Assembly (NCBI GenBank): GCA_937969505.1
Contig: CALBWA010000016.1
Coordinates: 37,650 to 101,649, forward strand
Reading direction: 5' to 3'
DNA length: 64,000 nt
From: an uncultured Erythrobacter sp.
GTDB lineage: Bacteria; Pseudomonadota; Alphaproteobacteria; Sphingomonadales; Sphingomonadaceae
Shown: positions 9,249 to 18,403 of the stretch, one piece after another
Layout of the letters: the number at the start of each line of letters is the position of its first letter
How positions within the stretch are numbered: position 1 is the stretch's first letter
Program-made: the position numbers and the translations under genes
The notes under the pieces: model-generated
Seen by the model: only the letters and a program-made list of their open reading frames with translations
Databases searched by the model: none
Told to the model about the DNA's origin: nothing

Positions 9249-9551
9249 GGGGGTGACTCTCCTGGTAATAAGTAAATTCTGATCCTTTCGAGGGATCGGA
9301 TTCGATTGTTGAAAGGGTCATGGACGCGCTTTCTTCAATTTGCAATTTTTCCTACATTTCTGCGGCTGAACGAGCATTGAACATGCGGTAAATGTGTTGT
9401 GCAGCGCAGCATCACCGTAGGCTTGGCCTTTATGTGGATAAAGCGCTTCTATTGCAGTTTTGTTCCAGTCTCGCAGTGGTGAATTAGACGCCAAGCGCCT
9501 ACATTGGGTGCGACCAGAATACCTGCAAATCAGAGCAAGATCGGTACAGTT
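9249..9551. other. Intergenic region upstream of gyrA and the divergent repeat-protein gene
   Basis: About 300 bases without a gene. It must hold the promoters of both divergent genes, but I cannot assign convincing -35/-10 pairs. The only sharp motif is a DnaA-box-like 9-mer at 9433-9441. No RNA gene or long inverted repeat is evident. Confidence 0.5.
9433..9441 (+). promoter_or_regulatory. DnaA-box-like 9-mer upstream of gyrA
   Basis: TGTGGATAA is the exact reverse complement of the consensus box TTATCCACA and lies about 110 bases upstream of the gyrA start. It is a single box. An exact 9-mer on either strand is expected by chance about once in 130 kb, so this is suggestive only. Confidence 0.3.
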
Positions 9552-12350
9552 TTGAGCGACGATATTGACACGATAACCCCGCCCGTTCCCAGCGACGAAT
9601 TCGAACGTATCGATATCGTCGACGAGATGAAGACGAGCTACCTTGATTACGCAATGAGCGTGATCGTTTCGCGCGCCCTGCCCGACGTGCGCGATGGGCT
9701 GAAACCGGTTCACCGCCGCATTCTTTTTTCAAGTAAGCAAGGCGGGTTTGTCGCTGGTCGTTCTTATGTGAAAAGCGCCAAGATTGTCGGCGACGTGATG
9801 GGTGATTATCACCCGCATGGCGACAGTGCGATCTACGATGCGCTCGCCCGGATGACACAGCCATGGTCGATGCGCGTTCCGCTGATCGATGGTCAGGGCA
9901 ACTTCGGGTCGATGGACCCGGATCCGCCCGCATCCATGCGCTATACCGAGGCGCGCCTTGCCCGTGTGGCCGATACCTTGTTGGATGACCTCGACAAGGA
10001 CACGGTTGATTTCGTCGACAATTATGATGGCCGTAAGCAGGAGCCATCGGTTCTGCCCGCCCGATATCCCAATCTGCTGGTCAATGGCGCCGGCGGCATT
10101 GCGGTGGGCATGGCGACCAATGTGCCGCCGCACAATCTGGGCGAGGTCATCAATGGCTGTTTCGCCTATATGGACAATCCCGCGATCACTGCGGAAGAGC
10201 TGATCGAATATATCCCCGGCCCCGATTTTCCGACTGCACCGCTGATCCTGGGCTCCTCTGGCGCCAAGGCTGCCTATACCACAGGACGCGGCTCGATTTT
10301 AATGCGTTGCCGCCACGAGATCGAGACCAAGCGGGGCGATCGTGAAAGCCTGGTTTTCACTTCGATCCCATATCAGGTTGGCAAGTCCAATCTGGTGGAG
10401 AAAATCGCCGAAGCGGCCAAGGACAAGCGCATCGAAGGCGTGTCGGACATTCGTGATGAAAGTAGCCGTGACGGCGTGCGCGTCGTTGTCGACCTGAAGC
10501 GCGATGCAACTGCCGAAGTGGTTTTGAACCAGATTTGGCGGCACACCCCAGCCCAATCCAGTTTCCCAGCCAATATGTTGGCAATCCGTGCCGGACGCCC
10601 TGAAACGCTGTCGCTGCGCGAATTCATTCAAGCCTTCATCAGCTTTCGCGAAGAGGTCATCACCCGGCGCACAAAGTTTGAATTGAGCAAGGCGCGTGAT
10701 CGCGCTCATATCTTGCTTGGGTTGGTTATCGCGGTATCCAATTTGGACGAGGTCGTGGCGATTATCCGCGGTGCACCCAATCCGGCTGCAGCCCGCGAGA
10801 AGCTTTTGACCAAGGATTGGCCAATCGGCGACATCGCCCAATATATTCGCCTGGTTGAAGCGATTGAGCCTGACGCTGAGCAAGAGGGCGGCACCTATCG
10901 CCTTTCAGCGCGTCAGGTGAAGGCCATTCTGGATCTGCGATTGCACCGTCTCACGGCGCTTGGGCGTGACGAGATTGGCGACGAGCTGAAGGAATTGGCG
11001 GATAAAATTGCTGAATTCCTGTCTATATTGGCTGATCGTGTGAAGCTTTATGCAGTCATGCGAGAGGAGCTGGAAGAGGTCCGTGACACCTATGCCACGC
11101 CGCGGGTTTCTGAAATCGCCCCGGCCTGGGATGGGTTGGAAGATGAAGACCTGATCGAGCGGGACGAGATGGTCGTGACCGTCACCCATGATGGTTACAT
11201 CAAGCGCACCCCGCTCTCCACATTCCGGGCTCAGAACCGTGGCGGAAAAGGCCGCGCTGGCATGTCAACCAAGGACGAAGATGCTGTAGCAGAGATGTTC
11301 GTCACATCGACGCACACGCCGGTGCTGTTTTTCTCCACAGCAGGCAAGGTTTATCGCCTGAAGGTCTGGAAGCTGCCGGAAGGAGGCCCCAACACGCGCG
11401 GTCGCCCAATCATCAACATGCTGCCCTCGCTCGACGATGGAGAGACGATCCGTACTGTCCTTCCATTGCCGGAAGACGAGGCAAGCTGGGGCGCGCTCAG
11501 CGTTGTGTTCGCCACGGCCAAAGGCAGTGTCCGCCGTAACAGTATGGATGCCTTCACCAACGTTCCCTCGAACGGCAAGTTTGCGATGAAGTTCGATGCT
11601 GATAGCGAAGACAAGTTGATCGGCGTTGCCCTGCTGGAGGCTGGCGACGACGTGTTGCTGGCAACGCGAATGGGCAAGGCGATCCGCTTTGGCGGCGAAG
11701 ATGTGCGCGAGTTCACCTCACGCACGTCAACGGGTGTGCGCGGCATGAAATTCAAGGAAGCAGGTGACGAGGTTGTCTCGCTATCGATCCTGCACGGCGG
11801 CAGCGCCACACCGGACGAACGCGATGCCTATCTCAAGGCAGCTCCATGGAAAGCTGATGAGAATGCTCCTGCCCTCTCGCCCGAACATGCAGAAATGGCG
11901 GAAGAGGAACAGTTCATCCTCACCGTTTGCGCCAATGGTTTTGGCAAATTGTCGTCTGCCTATGAATATCGCCGCGCTGGTCGTGGCGGCATGGGCATCA
12001 CCAATATCGACAATATCAAGCGCAACGGACCAGTTGTGGCCAGCTTCACGGCAACAAAGGCTGACCAGCTGATGTTGGTGACCGATCAGGCCAAGCTTAT
12101 CCGCATCGGGCTGGAAAGCCTGCGAGTCATCGGACGAAGCTCCTCAGGTGTGAAGTTGTTTGATGTGTCTAAGGGCGAGACCATCGTCAGTGCCGTGCGC
12201 ATTGATGAGGAAGAAGCCCCGGAAGATGCCGCAGAAGAGGCGATCGCAGAAGAACTGGTAGAAGCTCGCGGAGGCGATGATGTGGTCGAACCCAAGGCAA
12301 CTCCGCACAGCGATGCAGACATGGACGGCAGCACCGACAACGCGGATTGA
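9552..12350 (+). CDS. gyrA: DNA gyrase subunit A
   Basis: Type II topoisomerase subunit that cuts and rejoins DNA; pairs with GyrB. The 932-residue product has the N-terminal signature [24 protein letters not shown] and the quinolone-determining segment [10 protein letters not shown], with Ser and Asp at the positions equal to E. coli S83 and D87. The catalytic tyrosine lies in the family segment [11 protein letters not shown]. The C-terminal domain has six-bladed propeller repeats, a GyrA-box-like QNRGGKG, and a final acidic tail of about 50 residues. The preferred TTG start at 9552 begins MSDDIDT; the frame also allows TTG at 9504. Neither has a strong ribosome site. No resistance-type substitution is seen at the two main positions. 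Confidence 0.95.
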   Translation: MSDDIDTITPPVPSDEFERIDIVDEMKTSYLDYAMSVIVSRALPDVRDGLKPVHRRILFSSKQGGFVAGRSYVKSAKIVGDVMGDYHPHGDSAIYDALARMTQPWSMRVPLIDGQGNFGSMDPDPPASMRYTEARLARVADTLLDDLDKDTVDFVDNYDGRKQEPSVLPARYPNLLVNGAGGIAVGMATNVPPHNLGEVINGCFAYMDNPAITAEELIEYIPGPDFPTAPLILGSSGAKAAYTTGRGSILMRCRHEIETKRGDRESLVFTSIPYQVGKSNLVEKIAEAAKDKRIEGVSDIRDESSRDGVRVVVDLKRDATAEVVLNQIWRHTPAQSSFPANMLAIRAGRPETLSLREFIQAFISFREEVITRRTKFELSKARDRAHILLGLVIAVSNLDEVVAIIRGAPNPAAAREKLLTKDWPIGDIAQYIRLVEAIEPDAEQEGGTYRLSARQVKAILDLRLHRLTALGRDEIGDELKELADKIAEFLSILADRVKLYAVMREELEEVRDTYATPRVSEIAPAWDGLEDEDLIERDEMVVTVTHDGYIKRTPLSTFRAQNRGGKGRAGMSTKDEDAVAEMFVTSTHTPVLFFSTAGKVYRLKVWKLPEGGPNTRGRPIINMLPSLDDGETIRTVLPLPEDEASWGALSVVFATAKGSVRRNSMDAFTNVPSNGKFAMKFDADSEDKLIGVALLEAGDDVLLATRMGKAIRFGGEDVREFTSRTSTGVRGMKFKEAGDEVVSLSILHGGSATPDERDAYLKAAPWKADENAPALSPEHAEMAEEEQFILTVCANGFGKLSSAYEYRRAGRGGMGITNIDNIKRNGPVVASFTATKADQLMLVTDQAKLIRIGLESLRVIGRSSSGVKLFDVSKGETIVSAVRIDEEEAPEDAAEEAIAEELVEARGGDDVVEPKATPHSDADMDGSTDNAD

Positions 12351-12374
12351 TCAGACCAGACTGTTTTTGCCTGA

Positions 12375-13031
12375 CTAGCTACCGCTTTGCGGATGCTCTC
12401 CTCGCAAGGTCTGGATTACGCCTGTGGCGATGAGAAACTGGCCGGCGAAATAGGTCGGCCAGACCAGCCAAAGCGATATAGGGTTGCTCTCGGGCTGACC
12501 CATCGCGGCAAAGATCAGCCAGTCCGAAACAACAAATAGAACCGCGCCAATTCCGGTACGATACCGGGGGAAGCGGCTCATCCAGGCTGTCGCTGCCATC
12601 GCGCCAAGCGCAAGCGCGTAAAGCGTGACCTGCAAACTTCCGGTCAGCAGGAAGGATATGGTCGGCGTGCCCAACAGCAAGACGACAGCCAGCCCCTTTT
12701 GACTGGGGGTGGAGACCTCGCGTCCATTCTTGAGATAGAGCGAGATGGCCACCAGATGCGCCACAAAAAAGAAGAGACCGCCTGCCTCAAACGACAGCTC
12801 TATTCCCATGTCACCCAGGCTGGAAAATACCATGACGGCGCCCAGCAATCTGGCATCGGGATGGCTGCTGCGGTTGAAAGCGTAGATGGCCAATGCCGCT
12901 GCGGCCGAACCTTTAAGCAAGATCAACCACACCCCGCCAATTGGATTGTCTCGTAAAAAATAGAAAGCGATTGCCGCCACCAGAGCCATCAGCAACCAGG
13001 GACGATGTTCAACCAGTGCGCGGTTCGGCAT
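12375..13031 (-). CDS. YhhN/TMEM86-family membrane protein (putative lysoplasmalogenase)
   Basis: A 218-residue protein made almost wholly of membrane helices (about eight), with family-typical polar residues in segments such as LLGAVMVFSSLGDMG and VLFVVSDWLIF, where acidic residues sit within helices. Characterised relatives hydrolyse the vinyl-ether bond of lysoplasmalogens. The open frame extends 100 codons further upstream into the trmFO region. The ATG at 13031 is preceded by AAGGAG at good spacing, so I chose it. It converges on gyrA and diverges from trmFO. The enzymatic function is inferred. Confidence 0.8.
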   Translation of the reverse strand: MPNRALVEHRPWLLMALVAAIAFYFLRDNPIGGVWLILLKGSAAAALAIYAFNRSSHPDARLLGAVMVFSSLGDMGIELSFEAGGLFFFVAHLVAISLYLKNGREVSTPSQKGLAVVLLLGTPTISFLLTGSLQVTLYALALGAMAATAWMSRFPRYRTGIGAVLFVVSDWLIFAAMGQPESNPISLWLVWPTYFAGQFLIATGVIQTLRGEHPQSGS

Positions 13032-13100
13032 TGCTGCATACTCCTTTGCGTGCACTGCTAGGGCTTGATGCAGGTTCAGTGCAAGCCTAACTGCGCGGCT

Positions 13101-14483
13101 ATGACCTATGACGTACACATTATCGGTGGTGGATTGGCTGGCAGCGAAGCGGCCTGGCAATTGGCCCAGCGCGGCCGCAAGGTAAGATTGTCCGAAATGC
13201 GCGGTGCCCCTGCTGACAAGGGCGGTGAGATGACTGCGGCGCACCAAAGCGATGGCTTGGCCGAACTGGTGTGTTCCAACAGTTTCCGTTCTGACGATGA
13301 TACCAAGAATGCGGTCGGTCTGCTCCACCATGAAATGCGGGCGCTTGATAGTTTGATCATGCGCGCTGGCGAGGTAGCTCGTGTTCCTGCTGGCTCGGCA
13401 ATGGCGGTCGACCGAGATGTCTTTTCTTCCGAAGTGGAGAAGGCTCTAAACAATCATCCCAACATTACGATTGAGCGCGAGCGGATCGATGACCTCCCCC
13501 AATCTGGTCTTACGATTGTCGCCACCGGACCACTGACGGCGCAGCTGCTCGCCCAGAATATCGTACAGGCCACCGGGCAAGATCGCCTCGCTTTCTTCGA
13601 TGCGATTGCCCCAATCGTGCATCGCGATTCCATCGACATGGATATCTGCTGGATCCAGTCACGTTGGAACAAGCGCACGGAAGCCTCAAACGAGGAAGGC
13701 GACTATATAAATTGCCCGATGACGAAGGAGCAATACCTCGCCTTCCACCAGGGTTTGATGGATGGAGAGAAAACAGAGTTCAAGGAATGGGAGCAGGACA
13801 CGCCCTATTTCGATGGTTGTATGCCGATCGAGGTTATGGCTTCCCGCGGGGTCGAAACCTTGCGGTTCGGGCCGATGAAGCCGGTCGGGCTCGACAATCC
13901 GCGGGATACGACGCCTGAATTCCCCCAAGGCCGCTGGCCTTATGCCGTGGTTCAGCTGCGCCAAGATAACAAACTGGGAACTTTGTGGAACATGGTCGGC
14001 TTTCAGACGAAGCTGAAATACGGCGCACAGATCGAATTGTTCCGTACCATACCTGGTCTGGAGAACGCTGAATTTGCGCGTCTGGGTGGCCTGCACCGCA
14101 ATACCTTCATCAATTCACCGCTGGTTCTGGATCGCCAGCTGCGCTTGCGTGAGGCACCGCACATCCGCTTTGCCGGACAGATCACTGGATGCGAGGGTTA
14201 TGTGGAAAGCAGTGCGGTCGGGCTGATTGCCGGCATCATGGCCGCGCATGAGCTGGCCGGAACCAAGTACATCCCTCTACCTGCTAGCACGGCGCTTGGC
14301 GCTTTGCTGTCACATATTACAGGCGATGCTGAGGCCGACACGTTCCAGCCAATGAACGTCAATTTTGGTCTGTTTCCTCCCCTCCATGATGTTCGCAAGA
14401 AAGAGCGAAAGCAGGCCTATACCGATCGGGCAAAGGCGGACATGCAACAATGGATAGCGGAGATTCAGGGCGTGCCAGCCTGA
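13101..14483 (+). CDS. trmFO: Methylenetetrahydrofolate--tRNA-(uracil-5-)-methyltransferase TrmFO
   Basis: Folate- and FAD-dependent enzyme that makes m5U54 in the tRNA T-loop, formerly Gid. The 460-residue product begins with an FAD-binding Rossmann motif, [17 protein letters not shown], and has the conserved cysteine segment [12 protein letters not shown] and the C-terminal [12 protein letters not shown] segment. The ATG at 13101 puts the Rossmann strand at the N-terminus; twelve upstream codons in frame are rejected. It is divergent from the YhhN gene and convergent with the EF-hand gene. Confidence 0.94.
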   Translation: MTYDVHIIGGGLAGSEAAWQLAQRGRKVRLSEMRGAPADKGGEMTAAHQSDGLAELVCSNSFRSDDDTKNAVGLLHHEMRALDSLIMRAGEVARVPAGSAMAVDRDVFSSEVEKALNNHPNITIERERIDDLPQSGLTIVATGPLTAQLLAQNIVQATGQDRLAFFDAIAPIVHRDSIDMDICWIQSRWNKRTEASNEEGDYINCPMTKEQYLAFHQGLMDGEKTEFKEWEQDTPYFDGCMPIEVMASRGVETLRFGPMKPVGLDNPRDTTPEFPQGRWPYAVVQLRQDNKLGTLWNMVGFQTKLKYGAQIELFRTIPGLENAEFARLGGLHRNTFINSPLVLDRQLRLREAPHIRFAGQITGCEGYVESSAVGLIAGIMAAHELAGTKYIPLPASTALGALLSHITGDAEADTFQPMNVNFGLFPPLHDVRKKERKQAYTDRAKADMQQWIAEIQGVPA

Positions 14484-14497
14484 GCAACGGCACGCCG

Positions 14498-14971
14498 TCA
14501 GCAGCGGCAGTTGTTTCGTCTGGTGGTGTTGCTAGGCGCGGGGCGTGCTGTCGTGCGAAACTCGCTTTGAGTCAGTTGCCCATTGCCATCAACATCAGCG
14601 CCATCAAAGCGGTTCGCAGTTGTGACAGCCCATTCTTCAAAGGTCAGTAAATTGTTGCCGTCCACATCAAGCTTGCGAAAGGCATCGCTTCGTGTCGACA
14701 GCATTTCGTTGCGAGTGATCGTCAGGTCACGATTGCGGTCGTAGCGGAAGAAACGTCTTTGTTCTCGCGTCAGCTCGCTTGCTTCTGGGGGAGTTGGGCC
14801 TTCCATCTCTCCTGGATCGGTGATGGGAAGTTCCTCAGGTGCAGGCGCTGCATCCTCTGCTTCAGGCGGAGGTGGCGCATTCTGTTCGACCTGAGCACGC
14901 CCCTGCCACCAGAATATTCCGACGCCTGACAGGACAAGACCCAGAAACAGTCCCAAAAACATTCTGCCCAT
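14498..14971 (-). CDS. Membrane-anchored EF-hand calcium-binding protein
   Basis: A 157-residue protein with one N-terminal membrane helix or uncleaved signal (residues 4-22), a Pro/Glu-rich linker (about 30-65), and three EF-hand loops with the D-x-D/N-x-D-x-x-x-x-x-x-E pattern: DRNRDLTITRNE, DVDGNNLLTFEE and DVDGNGQLTQSE. It would display calcium-binding loops on the periplasmic side. The C-terminus is short and basic. It converges on trmFO with a 14-base gap. Its partner and role are unknown. Confidence 0.8.
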   Translation of the reverse strand: MGRMFLGLFLGLVLSGVGIFWWQGRAQVEQNAPPPPEAEDAAPAPEELPITDPGEMEGPTPPEASELTREQRRFFRYDRNRDLTITRNEMLSTRSDAFRKLDVDGNNLLTFEEWAVTTANRFDGADVDGNGQLTQSEFRTTARPAPSNTTRRNNCRC

Positions 14972-15010
14972 CGTCAGATCTCCTTTGCGCTTGCCGCAGG
15001 ATAGAGATTT

Positions 15011-15685
15011 TTACATTCCAATCAAACCAGCACGTGCAGCGGTCAGTGCAGCCCCCCTGCCCTCCATCAACGGACGGCCTCCCCGCTCAAGCGCGCGTCT
15101 AGCAAGAGCGGATAGAACGGCAATCCCCCGCGCCGCTTTTGGCAATTTGCGCGATTTCCCGCCATAATCACCGACATTGCTCAACGCCAATTCGACAATA
15201 TGGGCTCGCTCATCATCGAGGGAAACTTTGGAAGCCAGATCAGCCAGCGCCCATTGATGCGCAGCAGCAATGATGGATCGGCTTGCCTCTTGGTCAACCA
15301 CGCTGTTGTAAATGGTTGCCAGGGCGCTGGTCCGTCCAGCTGCAAATCCATTGGCATCGTTGGCAGAAAGTGGGGGTTCGCTGAGCAAATGCTCCCAACC
15401 ATCAACCACGCCGATAAGCGCTGTTTCCTCTTTGGGCCAATGGTCAGCGATTGCATCAAGCACCTGGTCGCCAACGGGCCGCTCGCTGCGAGGCTTGGCC
15501 AGCATGTCACGCCACCATGCCAGCTTCATCTGTGCCAGCATCGGTTCAGTTGTACTGCCATTGATGCGGGCGAGCCGCTGATCAAGGGCAAAGAAGGTCC
15601 CAAGGCGCTCACGCAAAAATGCGGGTGTGTATGCAAGAGCAATTGAAAGCTCTGCCGCAATAGGGGGATCGTCATCTGGCTGCAT
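15011..15685 (-). CDS. Squalene/phytoene-synthase-like protein (NDUFAF6-type)
   Basis: A 224-residue all-helical protein. The segment FFALDQRLARI...QMKLAWWRDML matches the region after the first Asp-rich motif in phytoene/squalene synthases. I do not see the paired DxxxD catalytic motifs needed for prenyl transfer, and it is shorter than true synthases (about 280-350). Mitochondrial NDUFAF6, a complex I assembly factor, is a catalytically degenerate member of this superfamily, and many alphaproteobacteria carry a similar protein. A role in complex I assembly is therefore plausible but inferred. Confidence 0.65.
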   Translation of the reverse strand: MQPDDDPPIAAELSIALAYTPAFLRERLGTFFALDQRLARINGSTTEPMLAQMKLAWWRDMLAKPRSERPVGDQVLDAIADHWPKEETALIGVVDGWEHLLSEPPLSANDANGFAAGRTSALATIYNSVVDQEASRSIIAAAHQWALADLASKVSLDDERAHIVELALSNVGDYGGKSRKLPKAARGIAVLSALARRALERGGRPLMEGRGAALTAARAGLIGM

Positions 15686-15753
15686 TGTCCCGCCTAGGCT
15701 GGTTCTGGCTTACTTTGTCAAGCACCCGCCACCAACAAACAAGGGGCGTATCC

Positions 15754-15770
15754 TTATCACGTTATTAACC
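15754..15770 (+). promoter_or_regulatory. Possible CtrA-binding site upstream of the tad genes
   Basis: TTAT, seven bases, then TTAACC: one mismatch to the alphaproteobacterial CtrA consensus TTAA-N7-TTAAC, 80 bases upstream of the first pilus gene. CtrA controls pilus genes in Caulobacter. One-mismatch TTAA-N7-TTAA matches are frequent by chance, so the context carries most of the weight. Confidence 0.35.
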
Positions 15771-15849
15771 AAGCCATTTGACGGTTCGCTCATCCTGTAT
15801 GCGCTAAGGGCATTCGGTGAATTTACTCTTCAAGCAAGGTTCAAAGCCA

Positions 15850-17445
15850 ATGAGCGTGTTGAAAAACTTTTGTCGCAAGCTTCGTCGCAGCACCAGCGGT
15901 AACGCTGCCTTGCTGATGGGACTGGGTATGCCAGTGCTGGTTGGCGGTACCGGCTATGCCGTTGATACGGCGCAATGGTATCTCTATAAGCGCGAGCTGC
16001 AATATGCTGCAGACCAAGGCGCGCTTGCTGGCGCTTGGGCGCGCGGAAACGGCGATACGGGCACTGGGTACCAGACTCGCGCCGGTCAGGAGTTTGACGA
16101 CAACATCTCGGTTACTGCAGACTACACGCCAGTTGATGCGGCGAGTTTGGCCGATTGGGACGGCGGCACCCTCAACAGTGTTGTTGTAACAGCAAGCATC
16201 TCAGTTGACCTGCCGTTCAGCCAGATTGTTTTGGAACGGCCGACCACGATTTCTGTGCGCTCTCAGGCGATCTTCGAGACGGTACCTTCATACAATCCCT
16301 GCATCCTCGCTGTGAAGCCATCAGGCGACAAGGCTGTCTGGTTTAACGGCGGCCCGAATGTGAATGCCGCCTGCGGATTGGGAGCCGTGTCAAATAGTGA
16401 TGACGCCGTAACCATCACTGGCAATTCGGGCACATACAATGTGGGCTTTGTTGTGACAGCGGGAACCGTGCTGGATCGGCACGATGGATTTGCCGATGCA
16501 ACGGTTGTTGAAAATGCCGAAGGTGTTTTCGATCCTTTTGAAGATCTTATTCCACCAGACAACCCCGTACCACAGGTTTTGACATGTGGGGCAGTTGGCG
16601 ACCCATGGTCTGCGGATGAAACACGCAACCAGACCTACAGCTACACCTATTATCAAGGGCAAAATGCCAATCGTGCGCTGAGCGGTGGATCAATTGACTA
16701 CTCAGGTGATGGTCGGACAAACTTGCCGCCCTTCACACCAGTAACGATCAGTGACACATATGCCAGCGAACCATCCAACAACACCGAAACGGTGAACAGT
16801 AGCCTGGTTAAGATCTCGGGAAGTGGTCGAGATGCGATTTGGGAGCAAATCACTACCACTACATCATTCACTTACAGCAATATAGTTTTCACCCCGCCAA
16901 CCGGGACGCAGCAGCCCGGCACTTACTCCAGCTTTGATCTTTCCTGTGACACGACACTGGCAGGAGGTATCTATGTCATTGATGGCGGTGTGTTAAAAGT
17001 AAACGCTGACTATTCGTTGACCGGCAACGGAGTGATGTTTGTTTTAAAGAATGGCGCCGACATCCAGATCAATGGCGGGGCGAATATCAATCTTTCTGCC
17101 ATGACAGTAAATGAATTGCTTGCTGCTGCTGCTGTACCAATGATTACGGCTGAAACCGCCGAGCAACTGGCCGGCATGCTCATCTTCGAGCACCCCGATT
17201 CCGAGGGCTCGGACAAAGCCAAACTCAATGGAAATGCCAATACATCACTGAACGGCACCATCTATGCACCAAACAGCTCAATTGAAATTCTGGGCAGTGC
17301 TGCTGGTACCAGCGCATGTCTTATGATTGCGGCAGGTGAAATTCAGATTGGCGGCAGCGCGGACCTGGCAAACTTCTGCCCACCAGGAGAAGAAATCGAC
17401 ACATTCTCCGTCAACGGCGGTACGCGCGTCAGGTTGGTTGCGTAA
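15850..17445 (+). CDS. TadG-like pilus assembly protein with beta-helix-like C-terminal region
   Basis: A 531-residue protein. The N-terminus has the TadE/TadG pattern: basic residues, then a Gly/Ala-rich membrane helix (about 17-40) ending in GYAVDTAQWYLYKRELQYAADQGAL, typical of Tad pilus-like or putative Flp-system proteins. The rest is exported and rich in Gly, Asn, Thr and Ser. From about residue 360 it has short repeated strands (for example GGIYVIDGGVLKVNAD and GADIQINGGANINLSA) suggesting a right-handed beta-helix; I see no von Willebrand A motif. The ATG at 15850 is preferred over one 11 codons upstream. The stop overlaps the next start (TAATG). It may be a surface or adhesive partner of the Tad pilus. 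Confidence 0.75.
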   Translation: MSVLKNFCRKLRRSTSGNAALLMGLGMPVLVGGTGYAVDTAQWYLYKRELQYAADQGALAGAWARGNGDTGTGYQTRAGQEFDDNISVTADYTPVDAASLADWDGGTLNSVVVTASISVDLPFSQIVLERPTTISVRSQAIFETVPSYNPCILAVKPSGDKAVWFNGGPNVNAACGLGAVSNSDDAVTITGNSGTYNVGFVVTAGTVLDRHDGFADATVVENAEGVFDPFEDLIPPDNPVPQVLTCGAVGDPWSADETRNQTYSYTYYQGQNANRALSGGSIDYSGDGRTNLPPFTPVTISDTYASEPSNNTETVNSSLVKISGSGRDAIWEQITTTTSFTYSNIVFTPPTGTQQPGTYSSFDLSCDTTLAGGIYVIDGGVLKVNADYSLTGNGVMFVLKNGADIQINGGANINLSAMTVNELLAAAAVPMITAETAEQLAGMLIFEHPDSEGSDKAKLNGNANTSLNGTIYAPNSSIEILGSAAGTSACLMIAAGEIQIGGSADLANFCPPGEEIDTFSVNGGTRVRLVA

Positions 17446-17903
17446 TGGCTTTCTTTTCCAGAATACGCAGCCTGTTCCGCAACAATGAAGGTGCAGTGGT
17501 AATTGAATCCGCTTTTGTCATTCCTGTTCTGGGAATCATGGCTCTGGGCGGATTTGAGGTGAGCATGATTGTCTCGCGTCAAAACGAAATGCAGACCGCC
17601 GCAGCAGAAGCTGTTGCAGTAACGCTGGCACGTGTCCCAGACGAAGCGGAAGAGCGCAACGCGCTAGAAGCTATTATTGAGACCTCGACCGGCCTTCCGG
17701 CCGACCAGGTCAGCTTGACCCAACGATTCCGTTGCGATGCAGAGGCTGATTTGAGAAACGATTCAAGCGGCTGCGACGCCTCGGCTGTGATTTCCGAGTA
17801 TCTCGAAATCAATATGACCGACACATACACGCCTATCTGGGCCGACTTTGGTCTGGGACGGCCGGTCAATTACGACATCACGCGAAGGGTGCAAATCGCA
17901 TGA
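17445..17903 (+). CDS. TadE-like pseudopilin/pilus assembly protein
   Basis: A 152-residue protein with the TadE signature: a basic N-terminus, NNEGAVVIESAFVIPVLGIMALGGFEV, where a Gly-Ala junction and the following Glu resemble the prepilin-peptidase site and Glu+5 of pseudopilins, then one membrane helix and a periplasmic domain with two cysteines. Start and stop both overlap their neighbours (TAATG and ATGA), so the three genes are translationally coupled. Family members are minor pilins needed for Flp/Tad pilus assembly. Confidence 0.82.
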   Translation: MAFFSRIRSLFRNNEGAVVIESAFVIPVLGIMALGGFEVSMIVSRQNEMQTAAAEAVAVTLARVPDEAEERNALEAIIETSTGLPADQVSLTQRFRCDAEADLRNDSSGCDASAVISEYLEINMTDTYTPIWADFGLGRPVNYDITRRVQIA

Positions 17904-18334
17904 TCGCTACATTTGCAAAGAGGCTGCGCCGCGACACTCAGGGCGCAACCGTCATCGAATTTGCCATTCTCGCACCGGCGATCATCGGGCTGATGCTTGG
18001 CGTGCTACAAATTGGCATCAGTATGCAGGCCCAAAATGCGTTGCGAGGGATTGCGTCAGATACCGCCCGGTTCGCCGTTGTTGAGTATATGAACCAGAAC
18101 GAGATCAATAATAATCAGATCAAAATTCAGGCAGAAAGCATCGGAGAGGGCGCACCCTATCTTTTGCAGGACAGCTTGGCTGTCACAGTCACTGATGCGG
18201 CAACGCAGCGCGTTGATGGGGCTTTCGAGAAAACCCTCACCCTGACCTACACTCCGCCCAATGTGCTACCATTGTTCGAATTCGGCTCCCGGGAAATGTC
18301 CTATGAAAGACCAATTTTCCTGATTGACGAATGA
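17900..18334 (+). CDS. TadE-like pseudopilin, second copy
   Basis: A 144-residue protein of the same family as its neighbour, with DTQGATVIEFAILAPAIIGLMLGVLQIG near the N-terminus: a Gly-Ala-Thr-Val-Ile-Glu-Phe pseudopilin-like junction and one membrane helix. It lacks the paired cysteines of the upstream copy. It overlaps that gene by 4 bases (ATGA) and is followed by a strong terminator, so it ends the operon. The core tad genes (cpaB-F, tadB-C) are not in the window. Confidence 0.82.
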   Translation: MIATFAKRLRRDTQGATVIEFAILAPAIIGLMLGVLQIGISMQAQNALRGIASDTARFAVVEYMNQNEINNNQIKIQAESIGEGAPYLLQDSLAVTVTDAATQRVDGAFEKTLTLTYTPPNVLPLFEFGSREMSYERPIFLIDE

Positions 18335-18355
18335 TATGAAAACCGAAAAGAGAAA

Positions 18356-18387
18356 CCCCGCCCGGCACACGCCTGGCGGGGTTTTTT
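18356..18387 (+). terminator. Rho-independent terminator of the tad operon
   Basis: CCCCGCC and GGCGGGG arms (18356-18362 and 18375-18381) with an inner GGC/GCC pairing, followed by six T (18382-18387). It lies 22 bases after the last tad stop and just before the convergent pdhB stop. Confidence 0.92.
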
Positions 18388-18403
18388 GTGGCCGAACACT
18401 CGA

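Noticed and set aside
9856..9960. Quinolone-resistance change in gyrA
   Set aside because: Ser and Asp at the two main positions are wild type; other differences look lineage-typical.
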